From UBA9160 sp035489755 (GTDB lineage Bacteria > Myxococcota_A > UBA9160): 64,000 nt of DNA. Location of the stretch: positions 124,001 through 188,000 of the forward strand of contig DATGZK010000072.1 of NCBI GenBank assembly GCA_035489755.1, in the 5' to 3' direction. The position numbers were made by a program, and so were the translations under genes. The notes beneath the pieces are model-generated. The model made no database searches and had not been told where the DNA came from. It saw only the letters and a program-made list of their open reading frames with translations. Below, one piece after another: positions 1-8,346 of the stretch (its first letter is position 1; each line of letters starts with the position of its first letter).

Positions 1-202
1 CGTGCTAGACCGCATCCTCGCCGATGGCCGGCTCTACCTTGCGGGCGAGTACTCGATTGCCGACATCATGCACTACCCCTGGTTACAGCCGCTCCAGGGA
101 CTCCGCGCTCCGATGCTGACGGAGCAGCCGCGTGTCGTGGCGTGGCTCGACAGGATTGGTTCGCGCCCCGCGGTCCAGCGCGGGATGAAGGTGCCCTCTT
201 AG
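1..202 (+). CDS. glutathione S-transferase family protein, C-terminal fragment (5' end outside window)
   Basis: Only the last 66 or so codons are inside the window; the reading frame is open to the left edge, so this is a partial gene cut by the window and not a broken one. The visible part has the all-alpha C-terminal GST pattern: YLAGEYSIADIMHYPWL (the N-capping box and hydrophobic staple that usually read S-hydrophobic-A-D), then VVAWLDRIGSRPAVQRGM, a typical family ending. It would be a soluble glutathione-dependent transferase or reductase. The substrate cannot be told because the thioredoxin-like half is missing. Confidence 0.8.
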   Translation, partial: VLDRILADGRLYLAGEYSIADIMHYPWLQPLQGLRAPMLTEQPRVVAWLDRIGSRPAVQRGMKVPS

Positions 203-627
203 GAGCGGCCGTTCACATCGCGAGCGTACGCTGGGGAGCTGGGCCTCGAAGAAGGGCGCTCGGGATGCGGATCTAAGCCGTCTCGGGAACGCGATGGTGT
301 AGCTTCGCCGATCTTCGCGGCCGACGAACGTGCTGTGCGGCCCAAGCCTCGCGCAAGTCATCGCACGATGAAGCGGCGGCGCGTCGAACCCACGTCGAGC
401 GCGGGCAAGCGGCGCAGCCGCTTGCCCGCGTGGGTCGTCGTCGACGTGCAGATGCGAATGCAAGATGGTGGGTACCCCGCGAGGAGCCGCGGCATCTCAG
501 CGAGGGTCCGCGGAACGGCCCCTGCGTCAAAAGGTCGGGCGCGGGTCTGCCGATTTCCTTATCCTTCCAGCAACCAAACTCGGTGCAGCCGTTCGGCCTT
601 GCTTACCACGGGGAGGAGCCTCGCAGG
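203..627. other. intergenic region between the GST fragment and sucA
   Basis: No open frame here shows a recognisable protein. In-frame codons upstream of the sucA start (from 430) lack family similarity and run out of the strong hairpin at 400-430, so I treat them as leader. The sucA promoter should lie here but I cannot pick a convincing -35/-10 pair. Confidence 0.5.
400..430. repeat. perfect 14-bp inverted repeat with 3-base loop
   Basis: CGCGGGCAAGCGGC (400-413), loop GCA, then GCCGCTTGCCCGCG (417-430). This would form a very stable GC-rich hairpin. No T-run follows on either strand, so it is not a classical intrinsic terminator. It lies about 200 bases past the GST stop and about 200 before the sucA start. 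It could end the GST transcript in a Rho-aided way or be a structured part of the sucA leader. Confidence 0.7.
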
Positions 628-3528
628 ATGGATCGCCAAAGGACGCAGCCAGGGGCGCCGGTCCCGGACCGCCGTCCGGCGGACGAGGGTTCAGAAACAA
701 GCTGGTTGCAGGACGACGAGCCGATCTCGGAGGTGCTGAAGGGCTTTGGCGTGAACGCCGCCCTCGTCGAGGAGATCCGCCAGCGCTACGAGGTCGACCC
801 CACCTCCGTTCATCCGAGCTGGGGAAAGCTGTTCGAGCCCGTCAGCCGGTTGGAAGAGGCCCCGGTCGAATCCGCGCAGGTGGCCGAGGCGCCAATCGAA
901 GCCGTCGCCCCGCGGGATGCGGCCCCCCTCAACCGAGAGGAGGCGGAGAAGCACGCCCGCGTTCTGCGCCTCATCCACTCCTACCGCGCCCGAGGCCACC
1001 GCGTCGCCGCGATCGATCCATTGGGGGGCCAAGCCTCCTATTTTCCCGAGCTCGATCCCGCGCACTACGGCTTCGGCCACGAGGATCTCGAGCGCTCGTT
1101 TATCGCCGGTGACTTGCCCGGTGGCCCTGTACAGCCGCTGCGCCAGATCCTCGAGCGGTTGCGCGCCACCTATTGCCGGTCGGTCGGTGTCGAGTTCACG
1201 CACATCCAGGATCCAGGGCGCAAAACCTGGCTCCAGCTGCGGCTCGAGGAATCGGGCAACACGACGCCGCTCGACGCATCCGAGCGGCTGCGCATCCTTG
1301 AGAAGCTTTCGGCCGCCGAGCTGTTCGAGCGGTTCCTTCATACCAAGTTCCTCGGGCAAAAGAGGTTCTCACTGGAAGGAGCGGAGTCTCTGATTCCGCT
1401 CCTCGACACGATCGTGGAGGACGCGCCTGCGAACGGGATGACCGAGCTCGTAATCGGCATGGCGCATCGCGGCCGCCTGAACGTGCTCTCCAACATCCTT
1501 GGGCGCTCGCTCGAGGCTCTGTTCTCCGAGTTCGAGGACAGTCCGCTGCTCGAGAGTCCATTTGGCTCAGGTGACGTGAAGTACCACAAGGGCTTCTCGA
1601 CCGACCGCACGACGCGTCGAGGTCCAAGCGTCCATCTTTCCCTGACCTCGAATCCCTCACATCTCGAAGCCGTGAACCCGGTCGTCGAGGGTCGAACGCG
1701 CGCCAAGCAGATGCGGGCAGGCGACACGCGCGGCCGCACGATCGTGCCCGTACTGCTCCACGGCGACGCTGCCATGGCCGGCCAAGGCATCGTCGCTGAG
1801 ACGCTCAACCTCTCGAACCTGGCGGGTTACTCGACGGGTGGCACGATCCACGTGGTCGTGAACAACCAGATCGGCTTTACCGCGACGCCCGCCGAGACAA
1901 GGTCCACGCTGTACTGCACCGACATCGCGAAGATGCTACAGGCCCCGATCTTCCACGTGAATGGCGACGATCCCGAGGCCGTGGTGCATTGCGTGAAGGA
2001 GGCGATGGCCTATCGGCAGCGTTTCCAGAACGACGTGGTGATCGATATGGTCTGCTACCGCCGTCACGGACACAACGAAGGCGACGAGCCGAGCTTCACA
2101 CAACCGCTGCTCTACGAGAAGATCCGCAAACACCCCGGTGTGCGGCGGATATACACCGACAAGCTGCTGCAAATGGGCCTCTTGCGAGAGGAGGACGTCA
2201 CCCGGATCGACGCCGATCTAAATGGTCAGCTGGCGCGGGCGCTTCAGGGCATCAAGACGAAGCCGCCGGCCGCTGCGGAGGCGTACGAGCCGCTCGGCCC
2301 GTGGACCGGCTTCTCGCGCACCTGCCCGCCCGAGGATCCGGAGACGGCAGTTCCGATCGAGCGCCTGGCGCAGATCGCAGAGGGTTTGGGCGCCATGCCG
2401 GGCGGCTTCCACGTTCATCCAAAACTCGCATCGCTGCTCGAGCGCAGAAGCAAGGCGATCGCGGAGAACTCACCCATCGATTGGGCCCTCGCGGAGGCCC
2501 TCGCGTTCGGATCGCTCGTCTGCGAAGGCACCCCCGTCCGCCTTTCCGGGCAAGACAGTGTGCGGGGAACGTTCAGCCAGAGACACGCCGCCATCACGGA
2601 TCAGGTGACCGGTGAGGAATATGTACCGCTTGACCACCTCACGACGACACAGGCGCGCTTCGAAGCCTACGACAGCCTGCTCTCCGAGGCGGGCGTTCTC
2701 GGCTTCGAGTACGGCTACAGTCTGGCCGACCCGCAGACCCTAACGCTTTGGGAAGCGCAATTTGGCGACTTCGCGAATGGCGCGCAGGTGATCATCGACC
2801 AATTCATCTCGAGTGCCCACGCCAAATGGGGTCGCATCAGTGGCCTCGTCATGCTGCTCCCGCACGGCTACGAAGGGCAGGGACCGGAGCATTCCAGTGG
2901 TCGGGTGGAGCGGTTTTTGCAGCTGTGCGCTGAAGACAATCTCCAAATCGTGAACTGCACGACGCCCGCCCAATACTTCCACGTGCTCCGGCGCCAGATG
3001 CGAAGAAACTATCGCGCTCCCCTCATCATCTTCACCCCGAAAAGCCTGCTGCGTGCACCACGCGCGGCGTCGCGTTCTGAAGACCTGGTCTCGGGTGGCT
3101 TCCGGCGGCTTCTCGAGGACGTCCGCGCATCCGCGGCGCCCGAGCGAGTGCGCCGGGTTCTCCTGTGCTGCGGCAAGGTCTACTACGACCTGCTCGAGGC
3201 GAACGAGAAGCGGGAGGTGGGGGGGGCAGGCGCAGGCGAGGTTGCGCTCGTGCGGATCGAGCAGCTCTACCCCTGGCCGGCCGCGCAGCTCGCCTCGTCC
3301 CTTCAGCGCTACGCCAGAGCCGATCGCGTGTTCTGGGTCCAGGAAGAGCCGGCCAATATGGGTGGATGGAGCTTCGTCCGCGAACGCATCCAGGATGCGC
3401 TGCTGCCAAACCAGCAGCTCGCCTATGCGGGTCGGCCGGAGAGCGCCAGTACGGCCGTCGGCTCCCTGCGGCTTCACAAGGAGCAGCAGGCCGCACTTGT
3501 GGCTGCAGCATTCTCGGGGTTGAGATAA
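628..3528 (+). CDS. sucA: 2-oxoglutarate dehydrogenase E1 component
   Basis: Thiamine-diphosphate E1 subunit that decarboxylates 2-oxoglutarate in the TCA cycle and passes the succinyl group to lipoyl-E2. The protein has 966 residues, normal for E1. It has the E1 N-terminal motif (FGVNAALVEEIRQRYEVDP), MTELVIGMAHRGRLNVLSN, SLTSNPSHLEAVNPVVEG, the cofactor motif beginning HGDAAMAGQG (GD at 379-380) with NN at 412-413, and RHGHNEGDEPSFTQP. ATG 628 is chosen because GGGAGGAG at 611-618 is a good ribosome site. It is longer than bacterial E1s mainly at the N terminus and lacks the fused E2-like domain of actinobacterial Kgd. No sucB or lpd adjoins it, so E2 and E3 must be encoded elsewhere. Confidence 0.95.
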   Translation: MDRQRTQPGAPVPDRRPADEGSETSWLQDDEPISEVLKGFGVNAALVEEIRQRYEVDPTSVHPSWGKLFEPVSRLEEAPVESAQVAEAPIEAVAPRDAAPLNREEAEKHARVLRLIHSYRARGHRVAAIDPLGGQASYFPELDPAHYGFGHEDLERSFIAGDLPGGPVQPLRQILERLRATYCRSVGVEFTHIQDPGRKTWLQLRLEESGNTTPLDASERLRILEKLSAAELFERFLHTKFLGQKRFSLEGAESLIPLLDTIVEDAPANGMTELVIGMAHRGRLNVLSNILGRSLEALFSEFEDSPLLESPFGSGDVKYHKGFSTDRTTRRGPSVHLSLTSNPSHLEAVNPVVEGRTRAKQMRAGDTRGRTIVPVLLHGDAAMAGQGIVAETLNLSNLAGYSTGGTIHVVVNNQIGFTATPAETRSTLYCTDIAKMLQAPIFHVNGDDPEAVVHCVKEAMAYRQRFQNDVVIDMVCYRRHGHNEGDEPSFTQPLLYEKIRKHPGVRRIYTDKLLQMGLLREEDVTRIDADLNGQLARALQGIKTKPPAAAEAYEPLGPWTGFSRTCPPEDPETAVPIERLAQIAEGLGAMPGGFHVHPKLASLLERRSKAIAENSPIDWALAEALAFGSLVCEGTPVRLSGQDSVRGTFSQRHAAITDQVTGEEYVPLDHLTTTQARFEAYDSLLSEAGVLGFEYGYSLADPQTLTLWEAQFGDFANGAQVIIDQFISSAHAKWGRISGLVMLLPHGYEGQGPEHSSGRVERFLQLCAEDNLQIVNCTTPAQYFHVLRRQMRRNYRAPLIIFTPKSLLRAPRAASRSEDLVSGGFRRLLEDVRASAAPERVRRVLLCCGKVYYDLLEANEKREVGGAGAGEVALVRIEQLYPWPAAQLASSLQRYARADRVFWVQEEPANMGGWSFVRERIQDALLPNQQLAYAGRPESASTAVGSLRLHKEQQAALVAAAFSGLR

Positions 3529-3552
3529 TTCCACTCGCGGGGCTGTCTCGGA

Positions 3553-3565
3553 TACACTTGGGTCT
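3553..3565 (+). promoter_or_regulatory. candidate -10 element for a leaderless transcript
   Basis: TACACT at 3553-3558 lies 7 bases before the ATG at 3566, and no Shine-Dalgarno is visible in the preceding 35 bases. Transcription from such a -10 would start at or beside the ATG. No clear -35 is seen. This would serve the run of coupled genes 3566-9251. Confidence 0.4.
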
Positions 3566-4762
3566 ATGCCTGCCCCCAGCCAGTTCGCCGCCTCTCCCGA
3601 GTCCGTCGGCATTGATTCCGCCAAGCTCGAGCGGGTGTTCGAACGCGCCGAGCGCGAGGTAGAGGAGGGCCTGCTGCCGTCATGCCAAGTCGCCGTCGCG
3701 CGTCATGGCAAGCTTGCGGGCATGCGGACGTTTGGAAGCGTGACGCACGAGGGTCGGCCCACTGCGGCAACGAACGAGACACTCTACGTGGTGTTCTCAT
3801 GCACGAAGGCCATCACGTCTACCGCGGCCTGGCTGCTGCTTCAAGAAGGCAAGCTCGACCTGCAGGAGCGCGTTGCAGAGATCATCCCCGAGTTCGCAAC
3901 GAACGGGAAGGATCGCGTCACAGTCGAACAGCTGTTTACCCACACCGCGGGCTTTCCGTATGCACCGTATCCCCCCTCGGAGTGGCTCAACCGGGATGCG
4001 CGCCTTGCCCGCTTCCAGCGCTGGCGGCTTAACTTTGAGCCCGGTTCACGCATGGAGTACCACGCCACCTCCTCGATGTGGGTGATTGCAGCGATCTTGG
4101 AGCGGCGCGCAGGTCAGAGCTTCGATGAGTTTGTTCGCCAACGGATTGCCGCTCCCCTTGGGCTCGATGATCTCTTCGTGGGACTTCCCCGCGAGCAGCA
4201 CGACCGCGTCGCCGACGTGGTTCACGTCGGTCCGGCGCTCTCGCCCGAGGAGCTCGCGAAGCTGGGATTTCCGGTGAACCCCCAGAGCGAAGTCACGGAA
4301 GCGGCGCTCGAGGTGTTCAATCGACCCGAAGCGCGCGCGGCGGGCCTCCCCGGTGGGGGAGGGACCATGACCGCCGGCGACCTCGCGCTCTTCTATCAGG
4401 CGCTGCTGCGCGACGCGGAGCCCCACGAGGGCCCGCGCGTCTGGTCACACAAGACCGTGGCGCAAGGTCTTGAGATCCGTACAGGCGCGCTCCGAGATCC
4501 CATGATCGGCCGCCTCGCGAACCGCGCGCTTGGCCTTGTGATCGCCGGCGAGAGCGACCGGGTTTTCCGCGGCTTCGGCCATACGAACTCCTCCCGTGCG
4601 TTCGGACACATGGGGGCGGGAGGCCAGGTTGCCTGGGCTGACCCCGAGACGGGAATCTCGTTCGGCTACTGCACCAACGGCTGTGATCGAAACCCGCTCC
4701 GCCAAGGCCGCCGCGGTGTCGGACTCTCGAGTCGAGCGGCTTCCTGCCTGCTCGACGCATGA
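3566..4762 (+). CDS. serine hydrolase of the class C beta-lactamase / esterase family
   Basis: A 398-residue cytoplasmic-looking protein (no signal peptide) of the beta-lactamase-like esterase/DD-peptidase fold. The nucleophile motif SxxK is S78-C-T-K81 within VVFSCTKAIT; the second-motif tyrosine is probably Y165 (RMEYHATSS). LFTHTAGFPY is the usual family landmark. The C-terminal stretch GYCTNGCDRNPLRQGRR resembles esterases of the EstB/lactone-hydrolase type more than true beta-lactamases. It overlaps the following P450 start by 4 bases, so the two are translationally coupled. The likely role is hydrolysis of an ester or lactone in the same catabolic run; the substrate is unknown. Confidence 0.85.
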   Translation: MPAPSQFAASPESVGIDSAKLERVFERAEREVEEGLLPSCQVAVARHGKLAGMRTFGSVTHEGRPTAATNETLYVVFSCTKAITSTAAWLLLQEGKLDLQERVAEIIPEFATNGKDRVTVEQLFTHTAGFPYAPYPPSEWLNRDARLARFQRWRLNFEPGSRMEYHATSSMWVIAAILERRAGQSFDEFVRQRIAAPLGLDDLFVGLPREQHDRVADVVHVGPALSPEELAKLGFPVNPQSEVTEAALEVFNRPEARAAGLPGGGGTMTAGDLALFYQALLRDAEPHEGPRVWSHKTVAQGLEIRTGALRDPMIGRLANRALGLVIAGESDRVFRGFGHTNSSRAFGHMGAGGQVAWADPETGISFGYCTNGCDRNPLRQGRRGVGLSSRAASCLLDA

Positions 4763-6021
4763 GCGCAGGAGAGCGGGCGTCCGCCGATGACTCGTTCACG
4801 CACTGGTTGAACCCTTTCGATCCGGCTTTCCAAGACAATCCTTACCCCACCTACCATCGCCTGCGCGAACTGGACCCGATTCACCTGCTGCCCGAGTTCA
4901 ATCTCTGGTCTCTCACGCGCTACGCGGACGTGCAGGCGGTGCTGCGCGATCCGCGGTTCTCCTCCGAACCCTTGTCGGACGATCCGAACCTGTTCCGCAA
5001 TCTGCGTGAGTCTGGCGGCGAGCTCGGAGCACTCGCCCAGACGATGCTGCACTGGATGCCGCTCAAGGATCCCCCGCACCACACACGGCTGCGCAACCTT
5101 GTGAACAAGGCCTTCACGCCACGCCACATCGAGGTCATGCGTCCACGGATCGCCGCCATCGTCGAGCAGCTCCTGAAGCCCATCTTGGAAGCCGGTCGCA
5201 TGGACCTTGTGCGCGACCTCGCGCATCCACTACCGGTCATCGTGATCGCGGAGATGCTCGGTGTCCCCGTTGCGGATCAGGGGGAGCTCAAGCAGTGGTC
5301 CGACGACATGGCCCTTGCGCTCGATCCGCTGCAAGGGGGGACGCGTCGTGCGGAGGGCGATCGGGCTGCGCTCGCGATGACGAGGCTCTTCGAGCGAGTG
5401 GCCGAGGCGCGCCGGCGCGCACCGCGAGACGATCTGCTCTCGGCCCTGCTGGCTGCGGAGGAGCGAGGCGAGCGTCTCTCGATGGACGAACTCCTTGCAA
5501 CCTGCGTGCTCCTGCTCTTCGCCGGCAATGAGACCACGACGAACCTGCTGGGCAACGGGGTGCTCGCACTGCTCCGCCATCCTGACGAGCTGGCGCTGCT
5601 GCAGCGGGATCCATCTCTTGTACCCGCTGCGGTCGAAGAGCTGCTGCGGTATGACAGCCCGCTCCAGTTCGCGGCACGCGTCGCGAAGCAGGACATCGAA
5701 ATCGACGGGCGTACCCTTCTGGCGGGCCAGCGCGCGATGCTGATCCTCGGCTCCGCAAACCACGACCCCGCACAGTTCCCCGACCCCGACCGCCTCGACG
5801 TCCGACGTCAAGATCATCGCCACCTTGCCTTCGGCTTTGGTACGCACTTTTGTCTGGGCGCTGGTCTCGCGCGCGCGGAGGCGCAGATCGCGCTTGATAC
5901 CCTCGTGCGGCGCTTGCCCGGCTTGCGCCTCGGCGCCGATCCTCCCGTGCGCAGGCCGAGCATCGCGTTGCGCGGACTCTCGAGCCTGCCCGTGGAGTTC
6001 GATTGCAGGCGCTCCCACTAG
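4759..6021 (+). CDS. cytochrome P450
   Basis: Soluble bacterial class I P450 of 420 residues, a haem monooxygenase that needs separate ferredoxin and reductase partners. No such partner is adjacent. The I-helix oxygen-binding motif is A255-GNET, the K-helix ExxR is EELLR, and the haem loop is FGFGTHFCLGAG with the axial Cys365. The N-terminal LNPFDPAFQDNPYPTYHRLRE is typical of actinobacterial and proteobacterial CYPs acting on fatty acids, terpenes or steroids. It overlaps the hydrolase by 4 bases, and an acyl-CoA dehydrogenase starts 19 bases after its stop. That suggests terminal or subterminal hydroxylation ahead of beta-oxidation, but the substrate is inference. Confidence 0.95.
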   Translation: MSAGERASADDSFTHWLNPFDPAFQDNPYPTYHRLRELDPIHLLPEFNLWSLTRYADVQAVLRDPRFSSEPLSDDPNLFRNLRESGGELGALAQTMLHWMPLKDPPHHTRLRNLVNKAFTPRHIEVMRPRIAAIVEQLLKPILEAGRMDLVRDLAHPLPVIVIAEMLGVPVADQGELKQWSDDMALALDPLQGGTRRAEGDRAALAMTRLFERVAEARRRAPRDDLLSALLAAEERGERLSMDELLATCVLLLFAGNETTTNLLGNGVLALLRHPDELALLQRDPSLVPAAVEELLRYDSPLQFAARVAKQDIEIDGRTLLAGQRAMLILGSANHDPAQFPDPDRLDVRRQDHRHLAFGFGTHFCLGAGLARAEAQIALDTLVRRLPGLRLGADPPVRRPSIALRGLSSLPVEFDCRRSH

Positions 6022-6040
6022 TCGAGCCACAGGAGAGACG

Positions 6041-7258
6041 ATGGACCTTCGCTACAGCAGGGAGTACGAAGAATACCGCCGCGGAGTTCGGGAGTTCTTG
6101 AAGGCACACTGGCCGCCTTCCGGCGAAGCGGCAGAGGGCTCGCCAGCCGAGCAGGCTACACGCTTTCGGGCACTCGCCATCGCACATGGCTATGTCGCAC
6201 GCTCGATTCCCACGGTCTACGGCGGCTCCGGGCAGCCGCCCGATGTTCTGAAGGCGGTGATCATCGCCGAAGAGTTCGGGCGCGCTCATGCGCCGGGAGA
6301 CGTGCGCGGGATCGGGGCGTCGATGCTGGTCCCGACGCTCCTCGAGCATGGGCGCGAAGACCAGAAGCAGCGCTTCATACCGCCGACGATCCGCGGTGAG
6401 ATGCAATGGTGTCAGGGTTACAGCGAGCCCGGCTCAGGCAGCGACCTCGCATCGCTCAAGACTCGCGCTGAGCTCATCGATGGCGAGTGGGTGGTGAACG
6501 GCCAGAAGATTTGGACCAGCGGTGCCCAGATCGCGCAGTACATGTTCTGCCTTTGTCGCACCGAACCCGCCGCATCGAAGCATGCGGGCATCTCGTACTT
6601 GCTGATTGACATGGCATCGCCTGGCATCGACGTACGGCCGCTCCGACAGATGACTGGGACGGCGGACTTCAATGAGGTCTTTCTGACGAACGTGCGAGTG
6701 CCGGTGGACAACATCGTCGGCAAGCGCGGCGAGGGTTGGACGGTTTCGCGCTCGACCCTAAAGCACGAACGCAACATGATTGGGGACGCTGCGGGCTCGC
6801 GCGCGCTGTTCGACGCCCTCGTGCGCCTTGCGCGGGAAACCAAGCGCAACGGAAAGCGGGCCCTCGACGACTCAGATGTGCGGCAGCAGTTGGCCGCGAT
6901 CGAGGGGTACGTTCTTTCACATCAGTACTCGGGCTATCGCCAGCTCACCCAGGCCGCGCGTGGCAAGGACGCCGGAATCGCCGGCATGATGAACAAGCTG
7001 ACGTCGACGAATATCGGCCACAGCGTGGCCAAGCTGGCGCTCGAGCTGCTTGGAGACGAAGGTCTGGCCGCGCCGACCAATGAGGCGCGTGTGATGGGTC
7101 TGCCGCCCCGAGGCCACGCCGCATGGATCACCCAGAATATGTGGTCGCTGGGCGTCGCCATTGCCGGCGGGAGCGCCAACATTCAGCGCAACGTGATCGC
7201 CGAGCGAGGACTCGGCCTGCCGCGCGACTTCGCGGCGCAGCGCGAGAGCTCACGGTGA
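6041..7258 (+). CDS. acyl-CoA dehydrogenase, first subunit of a probable heteromeric pair
   Basis: FAD-dependent alpha,beta-desaturase of acyl-CoA, 405 residues. ATG 6041 follows AGGAGAGACG closely. The FAD-binding middle domain carries CQGYSEPGSGSDLASLKT and NGQKIWTSGAQIAQYMF; the C-terminal domain ends GGSANIQRNVIAERGLGLPRD, the usual FAD/CoA signature. Another acyl-CoA dehydrogenase gene overlaps its stop by 4 bases. Adjacent unequal ACAD genes of about 400 and 360 residues are the hallmark of the alpha2beta2 enzymes (FadE26/27, FadE28/29 type) that act on steroid or other bulky side-chain CoA esters. Placing this pair in that class is inference from order and size. Confidence 0.92.
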   Translation: MDLRYSREYEEYRRGVREFLKAHWPPSGEAAEGSPAEQATRFRALAIAHGYVARSIPTVYGGSGQPPDVLKAVIIAEEFGRAHAPGDVRGIGASMLVPTLLEHGREDQKQRFIPPTIRGEMQWCQGYSEPGSGSDLASLKTRAELIDGEWVVNGQKIWTSGAQIAQYMFCLCRTEPAASKHAGISYLLIDMASPGIDVRPLRQMTGTADFNEVFLTNVRVPVDNIVGKRGEGWTVSRSTLKHERNMIGDAAGSRALFDALVRLARETKRNGKRALDDSDVRQQLAAIEGYVLSHQYSGYRQLTQAARGKDAGIAGMMNKLTSTNIGHSVAKLALELLGDEGLAAPTNEARVMGLPPRGHAAWITQNMWSLGVAIAGGSANIQRNVIAERGLGLPRDFAAQRESSR

Positions 7259-8346
7259 ACTTCGGTCTCTCCGACGAGCAAGAGCTGCTCCAGGATACGG
7301 TGCGCCGATTCCTTGAGGAGCGCTGGCCCACAAGCAAACTCCGCGCCTTGTTTGATGGCCCTTCCGGGCACGACGCCGACCTGTGGCGTGGCATGGCGGA
7401 GCTCGGTCTGCTGGGCCTTTTGGTGGAAGAGAAAGCGGGAGGCGCGGGCCTTGAGCTTCTCGACCTCGCGCTCGTGGCGGAGATTCTGGGACGGTTCGCT
7501 GCCCCCGGGCCCTTCCTCGGTCACAGCCTCGCCACGCTCGCGCTCTCGTTGGGCGGGAGTGAGGCGCAGAAGGAACGCTGGCTTCCCCGTCTTGCATCGG
7601 GTGAGGCGATCGCGACCCTCGCGCTGCTCGAACCGGGCAGCGGCTGGGAACCCGAGGCATGGAGCGCCCCGGTGGCACCTGCGGGCGCGGGACTCAGAAT
7701 CTCGGGTGAAAAGCTCCACGTCCCGGCCGCCGAGATCGCCGATCTGTTCGTCGTGGGCGTGGCAGACGGCGGGTTGGCGCTGGTGGAGCGCACAAGCGAA
7801 GGTGTCCGCATCGAGGCGATTGAAGCCGTCGACCGCACCCGACGGATGTGCCATGTGGCGTTCGAGGGCGCGGTCGCGAACCTGCTGCCGGGTGGTAACG
7901 AAGCCGCACCGCGCGTCCGCGATGCCGGTCTCGTCCTGTTGGCCGCCGATGCCTTTGGCGGCGCTTCGCGGTGCCTCGAGCTCGCGGTCGAGTACGCGAA
8001 GACGCGCGTCCAGTTCGGGGTCACCATCGGACATTTCCAGGCGGTGAAGCATCAGCTCGCAAACATGGCGGTGGAGATCGAGCCGGCGCGGAGCCTCTAC
8101 TGGTACGCAGCCCATGCCTTCGATCATCTTCCGGCCGAATCACAGCGCCACGCGGCGCTTGCCAAGGCACACCTCACCGACCGCTTCATGCAAATCGCGC
8201 GCGACACCGTTGAGGTGCACGGAGGAATCGGCTTCACGTGGGAGTGCGACGTCCAAGTCTGGTACAAGCGCGCAATGTTCGACCGCGCGTTTCTCGGTAC
8301 GCCGGCTCTGCACCGCGAGCGTGCGGCGCGGCTCGCGGGATGGTGA
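7255..8346 (+). CDS. acyl-CoA dehydrogenase, second subunit of a probable heteromeric pair
   Basis: A 363-residue ACAD. GTG 7255 is chosen because it overlaps the preceding stop (GTGA) and begins the family N-terminus NFGLSDEQELLQDTVRRFL. Landmarks are AKTRVQFGVTIGHFQAVKHQLANM and the C-terminal VEVHGGIGFTWECDVQVWYKRA. The central FAD-binding segment is poorly conserved (ALLEPGSGWEPEAW in place of the TEPxxGSD box), as expected for the partner subunit that does not supply the full flavin site. It probably works with the product of the preceding gene. The exonuclease gene starts inside its last codons. Confidence 0.92.
   Translation: MNFGLSDEQELLQDTVRRFLEERWPTSKLRALFDGPSGHDADLWRGMAELGLLGLLVEEKAGGAGLELLDLALVAEILGRFAAPGPFLGHSLATLALSLGGSEAQKERWLPRLASGEAIATLALLEPGSGWEPEAWSAPVAPAGAGLRISGEKLHVPAAEIADLFVVGVADGGLALVERTSEGVRIEAIEAVDRTRRMCHVAFEGAVANLLPGGNEAAPRVRDAGLVLLAADAFGGASRCLELAVEYAKTRVQFGVTIGHFQAVKHQLANMAVEIEPARSLYWYAAHAFDHLPAESQRHAALAKAHLTDRFMQIARDTVEVHGGIGFTWECDVQVWYKRAMFDRAFLGTPALHRERAARLAGW

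Noticed and set aside
430..627. 66-codon N-terminal extension of sucA
   Set aside because: Arg-rich, starts at the end of the hairpin, no ribosome site and no family match; ATG 628 has a good one.
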